From NCBI GenBank assembly GCA_003116995.1, contig BDSL01000031.1, positions 620,001 to 684,000 on the forward strand: a stretch of DNA of 64,000 nt, written 5' to 3'. The position numbers and the translations under genes are program-made. Below are positions 53,601 through 63,500 of this stretch, piece by piece. Positions within the stretch are counted from its first letter, which is position 1; every line of letters begins with the position of its first letter. This DNA is from Yamagishiella unicocca (lineage: Eukaryota > Chlorophyta > Chlorophyceae > Chlamydomonadales > Volvocaceae). Below the pieces are notes generated by a model. It was given only the letters and a program-made list of their open reading frames with translations. It was not told the DNA's origin and did no database searches.

Positions 53601-56600
53601 TTTTTCGTCTTCTTCACTGCACCCGCCGTCGTCGCGTCCGTGTGTGTCGCATGCGCGCGCGTCCCGGTGTCCGAAGGCTATGCACACGCTACATTTCCCC
53701 GGTCGCGTTACCGGGTCTATTATTGTAACCCCTCAACCAGCTCCCCACCGACCTAGCGCCGACAGCGATGCGTTGATCTTCTTGCTCTCCTCCAGCCGCC
53801 GCCCCACCGCCCCCGTCACGTGCACCCTCTCGCTGCCGGCCAGGTCCACCAGGTTCAGCTTGCCCACCTGGGAGCCACAGCGGAGGCAAGGAGGGGAGGT
53901 GGGAGGTGGGGAGGCGGGAGGAGGGGAGGTGGGAGGTGGGGAGGCGGGAGGAGGGGAGGTGGGGGCTGGTAGGCGGCAAGGGGACGCCCCCATGCAAGGT
54001 GACCCCGGTACACGCCGCCATCCCCCGATAGCTGTTAGCACCATCCCTGCACCGACCGCCACCATCGCCACCGTCAGTTCCCCCCTCCGTGCCGCCTCGC
54101 TGAGTACCCTCCGCTCAGCAGCACCGCCCTCATCCTATGGCCCCACTCCAGGGGGCCCCACAGGTGCCCCACCGCTGCCCCCCCACCCCTTCGGGTTCTT
54201 TTATTGTAACCCTCCTTCGGGTCCCTTGTCACCCCCGCCCCCGGCGCACCTTGATGGACTGAATCGCCGGCACCCCGGGCTCGCCCCCGTTGGTGCTAGA
54301 GCTGGCACGGGCCCACGGTGCACCACCTGTACGATGTGGCACGTCGTACAGTGCCGCACACACGGGAGGTAGGGGTCTTCAGCAAGGACCCCCGAGTGGC
54401 TGTCCGCGATGTCAAACACACACACCGGAAGGCATCTCATCAGCACCATCAGCCCCTTCCTGTCCCGGCCTATGATACCCAGCTCACCTCCCCCCAGTCC
54501 CGGCTGCCCCAGCTGCCCCCTGCCTCACCTCCCCCCAGTCCCGGCTGCCCCAGCTGCCCCCTGCCTCACCTCCCCCCAGTCCCGGCTGCCCCAGCTGCCC
54601 CCTGCCTCACCTCCCTCCGCCCCCCCCTCACCGCACCTGCTGCTGCGTCGTCCGTTGACGGTGTCGTGCACTTCTCCACAATGATGACGCACACGGCGTG
54701 CGAGCGCGAGGACACCTCGTTCAGCTTGGTGGCGCCGGTGGCGCGCTGCGGGAGCGGCAGGGGGGTGGGTTGAGGAAGACCCGTGGATGCCCGAATCAAC
54801 CGTTTAGAACAGACGTTTTGAGATGCATTCTGGAGAACTGGGTTGGGGATACTAGAGCCTGGGTGGGTTGAGGAGGGTAGGGGTCGGGTTGCAAGGAAAA
54901 CCCGTGGGGTGGGGGTGGGGTGGGGGCAACGGCAACAGAGAATGGGTGTCGACAAGGGTTTTGGCTAGACAGAACGGAACGGAGGTCGCGTTCCGCCGCT
55001 TCCTTGAGATGCCGTGGAACATTTCTGGACCAGCTGAGCACCCAATGCCCTTCCTACGTGCTTTTACGCTACCCACCAACACACCGCCTGCTGCGGCCCC
55101 CACCGGTGTTCAGCCACGCAACTCCCCCCCTCGTCCGCACTACACCATAACCCGCGAGTTGGGTGTTTTTACCCCCCTTTGTTTGTTTGTTCCCAATCTT
55201 TCCCCCCGTGTCGTGAAACCGGTTCCTATGCCACACCCCACCCCCCGTGCCACGGGTCTTCCTCGAAACCCCCCGTGCCACCCACCAGTGACTGCCCCCG
55301 CTGCATCAGCTGGTACACCTCTGCGGGGGAGCGCACCACCCACTCGCTCAGCCCCTCCACGAACACCCCCCGCCGGCGGTCCTCGCGGATGGCCAGGGAG
55401 GAGCGCTCGGGCTTGAGCAGGTCGGAAACAACCTGGGGGGAAGCCGCGAGGGGGGTTGGACGAGGGACGGCAGGAGGGGGTTTGGGCGAGGGACGGCAGG
55501 AGGGGGTGCGCTGAGAGGCAGAGCATGGAATGGAGCACCCGGGACACTGGGGAGTGCGGGTCGAGGCAGGTAGAGGAAATCGGTGACCCAGGGGTCGGGC
55601 GGAAGGTGCAACAACGCCGGGACGCAGGTTGCACTGGGAGCCCCGCCCCGCCCTGCCTGTATTGACAGAGAAAGACTCGCGGCCGCAATCGCGCTGCTGT
55701 GCCGTACGTACCTCGTTGTAGATCTGGAGGTAGGACGAGCGCACCAGGTACTTGCTGCTCCCGGTGTGGGTGGGTGTTTTTGGGGGTGCGGGGGAGGGGC
55801 AGGGGCGGCGGTGGGTTTGAGTAGGGGCAGCTGGGTAGGGGCATTGAGTAAGGGCAGGGGCGGGAGTGGGAGCGTGCACGTGCGGCTGGTTTGTTGCTGG
55901 TACGGCACAGTCCCCCGCCCCCCTAGTCCCCCACCCCCTAGTCCCCCGCCCCCCCACCTCGAGGGCTCCGGGTCGTTGACGATGTAGGTGAAGATGTCCT
56001 CCACGGTGCGAGGAATGATGCCGCGGTCAGGGCCCTGAGGGGGAGGGGGGGAGGTAGGGGGGGGAGGAGGAGGAGGTGAGGGCAGGCGGGCGCCACCTCA
56101 CGGGCAGGCGGCGCAACGGACTATGCGGGTTGCGCCCGGCATCCACCCGCAACCCCCCCCCTTAACTACCTCCTCATTGCAGCTCAGCGTGCTGGCCGCC
56201 GCCCCGCCGCCCGCCTCCGAAGACCATACACCAGCTACACTTCCCATGTCGAGTAACCGTTTCTCTTCTGTGACTCCCACCCGGTCGCATCAGCTACACT
56301 TCCCAGGTCGAGTAACCGGTTCTCTCTTCTGCAACCCCCCGCCCCCAGGACCCGGCCCCCAGGCTCCCCGCGCCGACCAAGTGCGCAGCCAGGTGCCAAC
56401 CCACATGCGCCCAAGTGCGCAGCCAGGTGCCAACCCACATGCGCCCTCCGGGCACCCCTCCCTCGACCTTCCACCTCACCGCCCGGGCGGTCCCTAACCT
56501 CCTTCCCCCCGACCAACCCCGCCCACCCACCTCCATGGCTCCCTCCATGGTGTACGTCTTTCCAGTGCCCGTCTGTCCGTACGCGATGATCGCCGAGTTG

Positions 56601-58712
56601 TAACCCTAACGTACGGACACGGCGGAAGGAGGGGTACGGCGGTTGCTAATCATTAGCGGGCCGGCGCAAGGCCGGAGGTTGGTGCAGCCCGAAGGGGGGC
56701 ATGGGCTGAGGGAGCAGCGGTTGAATCTGCCTCTGTTGCCGCCCCTGGCCCTCTCTAAGACAGAACGGGATCGCCTGCCCATCGCGTTTAAAACACACTT
56801 GCCACCGGGATCTCGCCAGACGGACAGGACGCCCCCCCGCCTGCCAGCGCAGGGGAGGGCGTCCGGCCCTCTCCCGCCCCAATCCACAGGGCCCACTCAC
56901 TCAGCAGCGGCCTGCTCGGTGCCCTTCTGGGGCCGGGCCCCAGCATGCTCAGGGCACGGCCCGGCACGTCGACACTGCCCCCCGCAGCCGGCCCCGCTCA
57001 AGGCCCGGCTCCCGCGGCCCCCTCCCGGCTCCCGCGGCCCCCTCCCGGCTCCCGCGGCCCCCTCCCGCCTCCCGCGGCCCCCTCCCGCCTCCACTCCCTG
57101 CCGTACCTGCAAAATGGACAGCACCACCTGCTGCGCGCTCTGGCGGTACACCCGCTCCTGGGGGCACTGCTGGTCGTACACGCAGTCGAACGTGAACCTG
57201 CGACGCGAGGGTGACGAGCAGGGAGGTGACCCCAGACCAGCTGCCCACCTGCACGCTCCCACTCCGCCCCTATACCCTGCGGCCCCCACCGCCGCTCCTC
57301 CCCCTACCCCGCCAACGGACTGCCAAGTGGGTCGCCCTCACCCCTGGTGGTTCCGTGCATCCATCCGGGATTAGACCCCAGCTGCGACCCAGCCTGCGGG
57401 GCCCCCCCGAGCTCCCTGCACCTCCCCCCCGGGCTCCCTGCACCTCTCCCCCCCGGCCGCACCTGTAGGTGTTGTACAGCGCCCCCCCGTCCGCGACCAT
57501 GCTGCCCTGCTGGTTCACCACCGCCTGCAGACGAGGGGTTACAGAAAAGAAGAACCGTTGACTCGACAAGGGGGGCAGGGGAGGGCGCGAGTGCGGTCTT
57601 GGGGATCAATCCGCAAACCGACAGAGGAGACAGATGAGACATGGAAGGAGGCCCGCAGTGCGCCGTCCCGCTGTGAGGTCACGGGTCGGGTCGGGTCATT
57701 CCTGTTGGCTCGGGGTCGGGCCGTGGGCCGGCACCCCAGCCCGTGTGTGGTCCGATTAGGCAGCGCCAGCGTAGGTGGCGGCCACTCGGGCGGAGGTGTG
57801 CTAATCGCTCCTCCGCTCGACCTGCCACTCTGCAAAGCCCTTGTCGCATGGACTGCCGCAAAGTTGGTTGGACGCCAACCGCCTGCCTCCCGCCTGCCTC
57901 TCCTCGCCTGCCCAGCCCGCCGCTCATGCACTAGACGTATCCTTGCGCGCCAATACACAGAAGACGCGGCGCACAGCAGAGCCTGCCCCAGCCTAATTAT
58001 CTTCTCCAATTCGCCGATCCCGCGCCATACCCCTACTCAGTGCTAACTGCACGCTGCGGGCAGCTGCTGCGGTCCCCACATGCTATTAGCCTCCACTCCA
58101 CCTTGCCCCTCACCGCTTCTCAGCATCCGCCCCGACTCCAATTGTCGTTATGTCGGATTTGGTGCAGTCCGCCAGTGCAATATTCAACGTGCTGGCTGGC
58201 AGTATGCGGGTGAAACGCTGGTTCATCGGATGTGGGGTGCACTCACGCGAGCACGCCGTTTCGACCGTAGTTATGCCGCGTCCCCAAACCCCGTACGCAC
58301 GCGCATATCGCACGGACACGCCACCGCCATTGTGACAGCCCGGCAATCGTTGCCACTGCCGTCGCGGGATGGTCACAAGAATGCTGGACGCTCGTCAGTC
58401 GCACGCCTGGGCCCGTACCGGCAAATTTTCCGAAAGGATGACGTTGCGGTCACCCGGCTCCACGGCGGTGGTGCATATGTACCCTCGTAGTCCAGTACCA
58501 CGAAGTTCACGCGGTAACGGGGGTCGGATGCGCACAACAACCTGCGGATGAGTACAGTCCCCTCGACTTAGGAAATGGCATGGCTTGCCAAAGTTGACCC
58601 TCCGGGTTCGGCTAACCTTGAAGTTTTCGCTACTGCTGCCAGCCCCAGATGCTTGCTGGTATAGCCCGTCATCGTGATGATCGAGCGAAGGTACTGGGTA
58701 GTTTGAATCCAT
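47673..58712 (-). CDS. Kinesin with N-terminal motor and coiled-coil tail
   Basis: ATP-driven microtubule motor, about 25 exons. Motor exons are 58712-58617, 58541-58419, 57534-57473, 57197-57107, 56605-56531 (P-loop [15 protein letters not shown], about residue 134), 56034-55958, 55754-55712, 55432-55286, 54745-54637 (switch I NEVSSRSH), one near 54290-54247, 53867-53753 (switch [14 protein letters not shown]) and 53202-53019 ([17 protein letters not shown] through STLKFANR). The neck and stalk follow: [15 protein letters not shown], then exons 52384-52325, 52046-51984, 51335-51233, 50932-50753 and 50365-50279 with heptad-like charged helices. The tail is Gly/Ser/Pro-rich (49744-48576), with a last coiled coil (48168-48056; 47870-47673) and TGA at 47673. 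Exon 1 ends ENFK and is joined to VVVRIRPP by an 75-nt intron. All nucleotide-binding motifs are intact. One exon junction near 54636/54290 is not in phase as I read it, so a small exon or alternative donor is missing. Subfamily not assigned; it is not clearly kinesin-2, -9 or -13. Confidence 0.88.
49127..49173. repeat. Octamer tandem repeat in kinesin intron
   Basis: Five to six copies of aggatacg lie in the intron following (in gene sense) the exon 49367-49211. Confidence 0.95.
49785..49815 (+). repeat. Family A-like fragment, acceptor side
   Basis: The plus strand reads gttcgagggaaaccgggg, antisense to the kinesin gene and about 50 nt upstream of the acceptor at 49745. It is short and diverged. 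Confidence 0.5.
49960..50275. repeat. About 43-bp minisatellite in kinesin intron
   Basis: Seven or so copies of a unit containing cacccggtgccgagaagcag and cccacagcaccctcaccc. The last copies diverge (gataagcag, cccagccgcc). It fills the intron between kinesin exons 50365-50279 and 49744-49599. Confidence 0.95.
50668..50752 (-). repeat. Intronic repeat family A, abutting kinesin donor
   Basis: In gene sense the intron opens gtgggggttcgaggaagacc, then cgtggatgcc, aaaaaccgtttaggacagac, gaaatgcatgctggagaact and gggttggg. The element begins at the splice donor itself after the exon ending 50753. Confidence 0.9.
50995..51030 (+). repeat. Family A-like fragment, acceptor side
   Basis: The plus strand reads gttgcaaggggaacccgtgt and then aggaaggaaaaccgg, antisense to kinesin and about 65 nt upstream of the acceptor of the exon at 50932. 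Confidence 0.6.
51365..51585. repeat. About 45-bp minisatellite in kinesin intron
   Basis: Five imperfect copies containing gatgaagatgcggcggcagg and agggggaggcaggggcagga. Confidence 0.95.
51795..51950. repeat. GGTACC-rich tandem repeat in kinesin intron
   Basis: Copies of ctggtggtaccccacctggt and ggtaccccgtaccccgcctg alternate. They lie just before (genome order) the exon at 51984. Confidence 0.95.
52785..52875. repeat. 12-bp tandem repeat in kinesin intron
   Basis: About seven copies of gagcgggttgga / gagcgggtagga. Confidence 0.95.
53280..53320 (+). repeat. Family A copy, acceptor side
   Basis: The plus strand reads catcgaggaaaacccgtgta and then cgagtaaaaaaccgttgg, antisense to kinesin in the intron 53203-53752. 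The opposite orientation is present at 53461-53500 in the same intron. Confidence 0.75.
53440..53742 (-). repeat. Two nested insertions (A and B) flanked by three 15-bp direct repeats
   Basis: The 15-mer acccctcaaccagct occurs at 53440-53454, 53501-53515 and 53728-53742. Between the first two lies a short family A copy (gggcatccacgggtcttcct on plus). Between the last two lies a 212-bp family B element sharing cgtccgtgtgtgtcgcatgc and a gttaccgg core with 20408-20550. The outer repeats extend to 21 bp (…ccccac). Confidence 0.85.
53878..53970. repeat. G-rich tandem repeat in kinesin intron
   Basis: Alternating ggaggtgggaggtggggagg and cgggaggaggggaggtggga units between the 53867 exon and the one near 54247. 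Confidence 0.95.
54490..54615. repeat. 41-bp minisatellite in kinesin intron
   Basis: Three nearly perfect copies of ccccccagtcccggctgccc plus cagctgccccctgcctcacct. Confidence 0.97.
54769..54865 (+). repeat. Intronic repeat family A, acceptor side of intron 54746-55285
   Basis: The plus strand reads gttgaggaagacccgtggat, then aaccgtttagaacagacgtt, tgagatgcattctggagaac and gggttggggatactagag. It ends about 25 nt from the exon 54745 acceptor. Its inverted partner is at 55245-55275, next to the donor of the same intron. Confidence 0.88.
55195..55280 (-). repeat. Intronic repeats A and B, donor side of intron 54746-55285
   Basis: In gene sense the intron opens gtgggtggcacggggggttt, then cgaggaagacccgtggcacg, and 30 nt later ggaaccggtttcacgacacg (B core). 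Confidence 0.8.
56235..56345 (-). repeat. Two tandem family B copies in kinesin intron
   Basis: Minus strand reads gagaaccggttactcgacct, gggaagtgtagctgatgcg, and then gaaacggttactcgacatgg with gaagtgtagctggtg. The two units of about 55 bp share the caccgg/gatgcg spacer region. Confidence 0.85.
56375..56445. repeat. 30-bp direct repeat in kinesin intron
   Basis: The unit aagtgcgcagccaggtgcca plus acccacatgcgcc is present twice in tandem. Confidence 0.95.
56990..57095. repeat. Short tandem repeat in kinesin intron
   Basis: About six copies of ggctcccgcggccccctccc and its variant with cctcccgcgg, 18-19 bp per unit. Confidence 0.95.
57536..57575 (+). repeat. Intronic repeat family B, acceptor side
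   Basis: The plus strand reads ggttacagaaaagaagaacc and then gttgactcgacaag, antisense to kinesin. It ends about 4 nt from the acceptor of exon 57534, so its complement supplies the polypyrimidine tract (ttcttcttttctgtaacccc). Confidence 0.85.
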
Positions 58713-60531
58713 TCCGCTATTCGAGGACAGCGAGTGTCAACGCGTAAGATCTCTGTGCATATCAAGCTAGTAGACGATTATTAGAAAATGCCATCGTGAC
58801 ATTGTCAACCCCTCGCTAGTTCATATGGCGGGAAGCCCGGTGAACTGCACGCCCGATCAGACAGGGTTTCCAGCTAGAAATTAACATATATTTTTTGTAA
58901 TTATGTTGAGCAGGTACGATCGTGTGCTGGTAACTTCGGTCAAACTCGAGTAGTACGGATGTCCTGGTTTCGGGGCACAGCCCAACGTGGAAGTTGTTAC
59001 ATGTCAAGCCCCAAACTGCACTTTATGGAAGGAATCGTGCAGAAAAAAACGCCGATGGCAGGACCGCTAGTACATACAGTGTGGGGTGTCCCAATGGGCA
59101 GAGAGTGACGGCAGTGTCCTGGCGCCCGTCAGGGGAGTGGGAGTGGCATCCGGCCACCCGTCAGCGGGGTGGTGTCCTGGTAGTACCTCTACGTGCGTAT
59201 GGTTGTGGTGGGTACCCTGATGCTGGTACACCGAGTGTTGTCGCCCTGGCCGCTCTCGGTGCGATTACCCCGGCCGCTGCACGCTCCGGGCCGTTTCACG
59301 CCAGCCAGCGGAGCCTCACCCACCTGGGGGCCCTGCTTACCTGGTGTCGTGCGCTTGCGCGCAGTTGGCTGGGGTTGCGGGTCCGTCTGGGGGCGGGGTT
59401 TCGCCCAGCTTGGTGTGCCGCGGCTGGCCAGCTGAACCCTGGCTGCCCTGAAGGGCCTTAGCGGCTCCTACCTGGTATTCTCCCGTCCACCAGCGCTCGG
59501 TTACCAGCTCTCATGCGTTGAGGTGCAGACATCACGACTCAGGTTCGGCTAAGTGAGCGTAACCGAGGGAAACTGAGCCGATAGTAAGGAACTCGTTCCC
59601 CGTGCGCAGTGGAGAAAGGTGAAACACGTGCAGCAATGCTGCCCCCAAGCGAATGCTTGCTGCCGCTCACTATGGGAATGGGGACGACGAGGGGACGGGC
59701 GCATGCCTCATTTACAAAGCATGCGAGACCCGGGATCAGGCCTGATCAGGCCGCACGTGTGCGGACTGCTGACCTGTCCTCACGTGCCTGACGCCATGCA
59801 GCCCTTGCCTCCCAGCCATTACTCATCCGCCAGCAGCCAGGAAACGTAGGCTGTGGCTGATCCATGAGGATCCGAGTTAGGCCGGCTGCACTGGCTCGCT
59901 CGGTTGCTGTGCTGTGACCAGGCCCGGCAAGCGGGATGTGGCATGCATGGCAGTAGCAATCTCGTGACGTGTGCAAGCAAGGCGGGCTCCACTTAGGGCC
60001 GAGGATGTAACGTCCGGGTCCGGGGATAAAAACTCAGAAGGGTCGCCTCACGCGGCGTCCGGCGCCTGGCGTCGCGTCTTGTGGGGCTGGGGGCGGGTTG
60101 GTGAATGCTCTGCCTTGCTGGGAGCTGTGGGCTGACTGGACGGCAGCCCGATGCTGCCCCCGGTTCCGATCCCGCCCTCGGTTCCGATCCCAACATCCTA
60201 TCCGTCCATCTCAAAAAGCCTCCCCGCATCACCTCAACACCGCCTATCTCGCACCACGCCTGCTGCCCCCCTGGTGCCGCCTCCTCACCGCCTCTTCCCT
60301 CCTGTCCCGCGGGACTGAACCTCCCCTGCAATCGCTCCTGGAGGCGGAAAGTCGTACTGGGGCCGGGGGCCCCTCACATGCCGCCATGAAGGGGCCGCCA
60401 GCACTACTGCGGCACAATGCTGCATGCAGCAGATCGGCCACAGCACAGCGCAGCAGCGCGCAGCACAGCAGCGCAACAGCGGCGCAACAGCTGCAGCTGC
60501 ACCGCAGCCGGCCTGTAGGCCTGGGGCAGCC
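58713..60531. other. Intergenic, kinesin promoter and PRP3 3' region
   Basis: Left part should hold the kinesin promoter, right part the PRP3 3' UTR. A GC-rich open frame at 58994-59461 (+) has no recognisable domain; its GC-rich segment 59100-59600 could be a degenerate mobile-element piece but shows no ends or direct repeats I can identify. Confidence 0.4.
59712..59716 (-). promoter_or_regulatory. Candidate poly(A) signal TGTAA, PRP3
   Basis: Nearest minus-strand TGTAA seen downstream of the PRP3 stop, about 815 nt away. Weak because of the distance. Confidence 0.3.
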
Positions 60532-63500
60532 TCAGACATTGTACGGCACGGACTCTCCCTCTGTGGCCCCTGCAGCGGCGTCCCAGTAGTGCGCCACCCC
60601 CGCGTCCGCCAGCATCTGGCGGCCAGCGTTGGCGGAGCGGACGGTTTCGGAGCGGAAGCCGTTGAAGGCGCGCCGCAGCACCGTGCCCTGCCATACCTGG
60701 CGGGGGGGGGGGGTCGAGGGAAACCCGTGGATGTCCGAAAAAACCGTTTAAAGAGAAGTTTGGAGATGCATGCTGGAGAACTGGGTTGGGGATACGGCGG
60801 GGGGGGGGGGAGGTCGTGGGAGGGGTACAGGGCGGCCGTAAGGATCCTCGCAGCCAGTGAAGAGTGTACGGCCCACGGGGTGAGCGGGAGCGGCACGGCA
60901 CAGTACGATTTAGAATCGATGATCTCGCAGTACGGCGCCGTGCGGCGCCAACACACCATCTCGCTCGCCGCGTGTCGTACTCACCAACGTGCAGACGTTG
61001 GGCGGCGGCGGCTCCTCGTCCTCGTCATCATCGTCCATGTCCGCGTCGCCATTGGCATCGCGACCCGCGAGTCGGCCGACTGCCGGCGCAGTAGACCAGT
61101 CGATGCGCCGCATCATCAGCTTGGTGAATCTGTGACCGGGTGGCCCGGGGGGATCAGTCGGGTCGGGTCGGGTTGGATCTGGTTGGATCGGGTTGGATCG
61201 GGTAGTCAGCAGATTAGCTGTATGGTGGTTGGGTGGGTCATCAAGAGAGGCTCCTCGGTTCCGGAGTACAGCGGAGCGGTGGCGGCTGAGGCGGATGCGG
61301 CCCCCAGTCTGTGACGGCCCTGGGGCCTCCCCTTCCTCGATATAAGGCCCCCCTCCCCCTCCCCTTATCCCTCTCCACGGTTTTTATGCCACCCCCTCTC
61401 CACGCACCGGCGGGTGGGCTTCTCCACGCCCTCCACCACCACCACACAGAAGTCGTCGCTGACGACCATGAGGCCTGAAGCGGGGGTGAGGTGGGGGGGC
61501 AGGGGGGCCGACAAGACCCGTCAGGAAGCTGGGACGGGGCAGCTGGCGGGTGAGAGGGCCAGGTAGTTCGCCCCGCTCTGCGGCCGCCGCACCCGCTGCT
61601 GCTGCTGCTGCAACCACCTCCTGCCTCACCGCCACCTACCCGGCCTCCCTCCCTCCCTGCTCCTCTCATCGCTCCACTTCCCCCCTCCCTCCCCCCCTTC
61701 GTCGCTCCACCTCCACTTCATCCTCCGCCCCCTCCCTCCCCCGCCTCCTCCCCCCCTCACCCGTCATGTGGTTCTCCCGGGCGTTGGCGTCCACCTTGAA
61801 GCGGTGCTGCGGGTCCGTCAGGCGCCCCACTCGGTACACGGAGCAGATCACGTCCACACCCGCGGCGGTGGCGGCGGCGGCGGCGGCCGCGGCTGCGGCC
61901 CCCCGCGCCGCGCCGCGCGCCCCCACGTCCGCCGCGCCGGTCTCCACGGCGGTGGCGCCAAACAGCTTGCGCAGCTTCTTGTCTCGGCGCTCCGCGGGGG
62001 TGAGCTTGCGAGCTAGGTTGCGGTCGTCGTGGGCGGCCTGGGGGTGTGGGGGAGGAGGTTAGGGGCGGTGAGGGGGAGGAGGTTAGGGGCGGTGTGGGGG
62101 AGGAGGGGAGGGGCGGTGTGGGGGAGGAGGGGAGGGGCGGTGTGGGGGAGGAGGGGAGGGGCGGTGTGGGAGTGTTTTGAGGGTGTATTCATGGCAGGCA
62201 TGTACGCGAGGAGAAAGGGACGCACCGATTGATGCGCTTCAAACGGCGTGGCGCTCCTCGCTCCACTGCCCTCTCCGCCGTAACCCTGCCGTCCGCCCTC
62301 CGCCGCCGCCAACCCAATCCAGCCCCATTGGCCCCCAGGCAGTTCCCCCACCCACCCATAGGTTCCCTCTCCAGGTCCGCCCCTACCTTGGGCCCCCCTG
62401 GCCCCGCCTGTCCTTACCCGGGTCCCCGCTCCCCCCCACCTGCCTCTCCCCCCACCGGTTCTTTTCTGTAACCCACCTGTCTCTCCGCCATCTGCTTCCG
62501 GACCTCCTTCTCCACCGCCGTGGGGTCCAGAGCCGCGTCCGTGCCCAGCACCCGGTGCAGGTTGGCGATGCGCACCTTGGGCTTGGGGGGCTCGAGCAGG
62601 CCTGAGGGGGCATGAGAGGAGGAGGGGGGGCGTTGGGGTTTGGGAATGTGTGTGTATGCCTGTGTGTGTAGGCGAGCAGGGCCAGGGCCAGGTGGGGAGC
62701 AGAGCTGGTAGTTGGTAGTCGGTTGGTGCACACGAGGGGTGCGACGATAGGCAACACATGATACTCATGTCTTCCGTGGAGGCGGCGGCGGGCGGTGCCG
62801 AGGCGGCGGCGGCCGGAGGCAGCAGGGAGCGCGCTGCTAAGCTCCCCTTCGCCCCCATGCCTCCTCCTGGCTCCGCACCGCCCCCTGCTCCTCCAGTTTC
62901 AGTTCATGCAATCTCCCCTCCTCTGCACCCCTATGTCGCATAACCGGGTGGTCTTCCGGCCACCCCCCGCACTCCTCCCTCCCTCCCACGGCCCCACCCT
63001 GGCGTATGAGCTCCTGCTTCTCCTTGTCCCGCGCCAGCCGCCGCTGCGTGCGCAGCTTCTTGAGCTCCTTCTGGGTGAGCTTGAGCGGCTGCGGGGGCGG
63101 CGGGGGGGCCTCCGCGGGGGGCTCCAGCGGCACCGGGTGCTCCACGTAAATGGTCACCTGGGGGCGGGCGGCGGGGGAAGGGGGGAGACGGCGGGGCGTG
63201 TGTGTGTGTGTAGGGGGGGTTGGCAAGGAAGACCCTTTACGCGAGAAAAACCGTGGGGGGGGGTACAGAAAAAATCCGGTTGCTTGACATGTATGTATGT
63301 GTGTATGTGTGTGTGAGGCGGGGGGGAGATGTGAGGACAAAGATGAAGGGGAAGGGGAGGGGCTTCAAGCAGCAAGCATACGTGTATCGGTGTATCAGTG
63401 GTTGGCAGGGCGCCAGGAGCCAGTACCCCACCCATCTAGAGGTGTCCACCGTACAGCACCAAGCAGGGAACAGTAAGCCCCGAAACCGCACCGCCGCAGG

